From Anaerolineales bacterium (lineage in GTDB: Bacteria; Chloroflexota; Anaerolineae; Anaerolineales; UBA4823), in contig JAQUAE010000098.1 of NCBI GenBank assembly GCA_028687395.1, positions 1 to 6,740 of the forward strand: DNA of 6,740 bases, read 5' to 3'. Shown one piece after another: positions 5,765 to 6,740 of the stretch. The notes below the pieces were generated by a model, which saw only the letters and a list, made by a program, of their open reading frames with translations, was not told the origin of the DNA and made no database searches. The position numbers and the translations under genes were made by a program. Numbering within the stretch: position 1 is the stretch's first letter; each line of letters opens with the position of its first letter.

Positions 5765-6740
5765 ATGGACAATCCCCAGAAGACCACACCATCCAGCGAC
5801 CTGCAGCGCATCCTCGAATCTGCCCGGCGCCTGGGGGTGGAGATGGACGAAGAGGAAGCCTTGCAGTGGCTGGCAGCGATTGCCGCCTCGCAGGGGCAGG
5901 GCGAAGCAGTCGTCGTCGACGTACGCACCGGCGTGTTCGGCCATCGGGTATCCATGCTGGATTTCAGCCCACAGGACCTGGCTCACTTCCGCGAGATCGG
6001 TCGCCTGGTCGAATTCCAGGACGAGCCCGGAGTGGTGGAAACCGCCCTGGCGCTATCCGGGTCTGCAGCCCAGTCCAAGATCCAGAGCTTCCCCGGCGAC
6101 GCCGACTATTTCGAAAGGGTGAACATCCGAGCAGACAGCCGGGAGGAGGCTTGCCGTATCCTGGCCAGAATCATGCGCCAAAAAGCCTTGGACTCCGAGA
6201 AAGGGCCGGCTCACCAGTTGATCGAGGTCAAGTTCGGCTCTTACCCCTGCGACGTGGTGCGTGAAGCGGAGACGGTCAAGGCCGGCGCCCCCATCGCCTG
6301 GACGCCGCTGGAAATCCGCGCCGGGAAAATCGAGGCGCAAACGCCGGACGGCGCCCCGGCCAGCATCCTCTGGAAGGAGGTAGCCGCCGAACCGGGCTGG
6401 TGCAAGCTGGATTGGGTGATTGCAGACCCCGTGCGCGGCCAACTGGCCAACGCCAGCAACATGCTGGACGTCACCTGGGAAGCGCCCAACGGCGACATCA
6501 CCCCCCTGGACGGCTACCTGGACCCTTACTTCCAGGAGGTGTACCTGGAAGCCGGCTCCATCCCAATCTTCTCCAAGCTGGCGCGGCACGTCTCCGCCGA
6601 CGCCCTGGATGAGTACGTCGCCCAATTGGAAAAAGAGGTCAACAAGTACCTGACCAAGGACATCAATTACGGCAAGGCGGCCAAGCGCATGTATAACGTC
6701 TTCCGCCTGACGGGGCGCTACGAGGAAGCCGCCTTCCTGC
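5765..6740 (+). CDS. Unrecognised protein, possible nucleotidyltransferase fold, 3' end cut by window edge
   Basis: I do not recognise this protein by name. The frame is open for 325 codons from the ATG at 5765 to the edge. Suggestive features, in order, are these. LSGSAAQSKIQSFPGDADYFE at about 97-117 fits the pattern of polymerase-beta type nucleotidyltransferases (GS at 99-100, then two metal-binding acids, D112 and D114, after 11 residues). KLDWVIADP at 214-222 could supply the third acid, D216. A helical, lysine/arginine-rich tail, including YGKAAKRMYNVFRLTG at 302-317, could bind a substrate. The N-terminal 45 residues look helical. No signal peptide or membrane segment is seen. A good ribosome binding site lies in the end of the exonuclease gene, and the gap is two bases, so the two genes are co-transcribed and probably coupled. 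The coding frame is certain; the nucleotidyltransferase idea is a motif-level inference and may be wrong. Confidence 0.8.
   Translation, partial: MDNPQKTTPSSDLQRILESARRLGVEMDEEEALQWLAAIAASQGQGEAVVVDVRTGVFGHRVSMLDFSPQDLAHFREIGRLVEFQDEPGVVETALALSGSAAQSKIQSFPGDADYFERVNIRADSREEACRILARIMRQKALDSEKGPAHQLIEVKFGSYPCDVVREAETVKAGAPIAWTPLEIRAGKIEAQTPDGAPASILWKEVAAEPGWCKLDWVIADPVRGQLANASNMLDVTWEAPNGDITPLDGYLDPYFQEVYLEAGSIPIFSKLARHVSADALDEYVAQLEKEVNKYLTKDINYGKAAKRMYNVFRLTGRYEEAAFL

Noticed and set aside
6053..6625. 190-codon minus-strand open frame opposite the unrecognised gene
   Set aside because: The plus frame is open for 325 codons with a good ribosome binding site; the minus frame has neither a good start context nor a known motif.

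Overview
The window looks like a chromosomal segment of a GC-rich bacterium. It carries three core blocks: respiratory complex I, a primary sigma factor with primase, and a small two-gene operon of uncharacterised role. Several things suggest Chloroflexota, probably Anaerolineae-like. These are the protein style of NuoA/B/C, the long primary sigma factor with an extra segment in domain 3, and a DnaG whose zinc ribbon has C-x3-C spacing. This placement is an impression from the sequences, not a database result. I see no insertion sequence, tRNA, rRNA, CRISPR array or other mobile feature.

Layout. Positions 1-1331 (minus strand) hold the start of a complex I operon read right to left: nuoA, nuoB, then nuoC cut by the window edge. 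nuoA and nuoB overlap by 10 bases. A good sigma-70 type promoter (TTGACA, 17-bp spacer, TAAACT with an upstream TG) lies in the gap at 1377-1405. It is accompanied by two short palindromes that may be operators. Positions 1426-4975 (minus strand) hold dnaG followed 10 bases later by a primary sigma factor gene. This is the conserved core of the macromolecular synthesis operon (rpsU-dnaG-rpoD in E. coli), here without rpsU in front of dnaG. dnaG has an extended -10 promoter (TGGTATAAT) and a leader of about 90 bases containing a direct repeat and an inverted repeat.

Positions 5193-6740 (plus strand, divergent from dnaG) hold a DEDDh 3'-5' exonuclease resembling RNase T. It is followed by an unrecognised gene that runs off the right edge. 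A perfect TATAAT sits so close to the exonuclease start codon that the mRNA is probably leaderless. The second gene has its ribosome binding site inside the last codons of the exonuclease. Its protein contains a pattern reminiscent of polymerase-beta type nucleotidyltransferases (GS, then DAD 11 residues later, then a later KLDWVI strand).

How the genes work together. NuoA/B/C belong to the membrane-to-peripheral-arm junction of NADH:quinone oxidoreductase. DnaG and the sigma factor couple initiation of replication priming and transcription. The exonuclease and putative nucleotidyltransferase are tightly linked and could act on opposite directions of nucleic-acid 3'-end processing. This pair is the most plausible undescribed system in the window, but its function is inference only.
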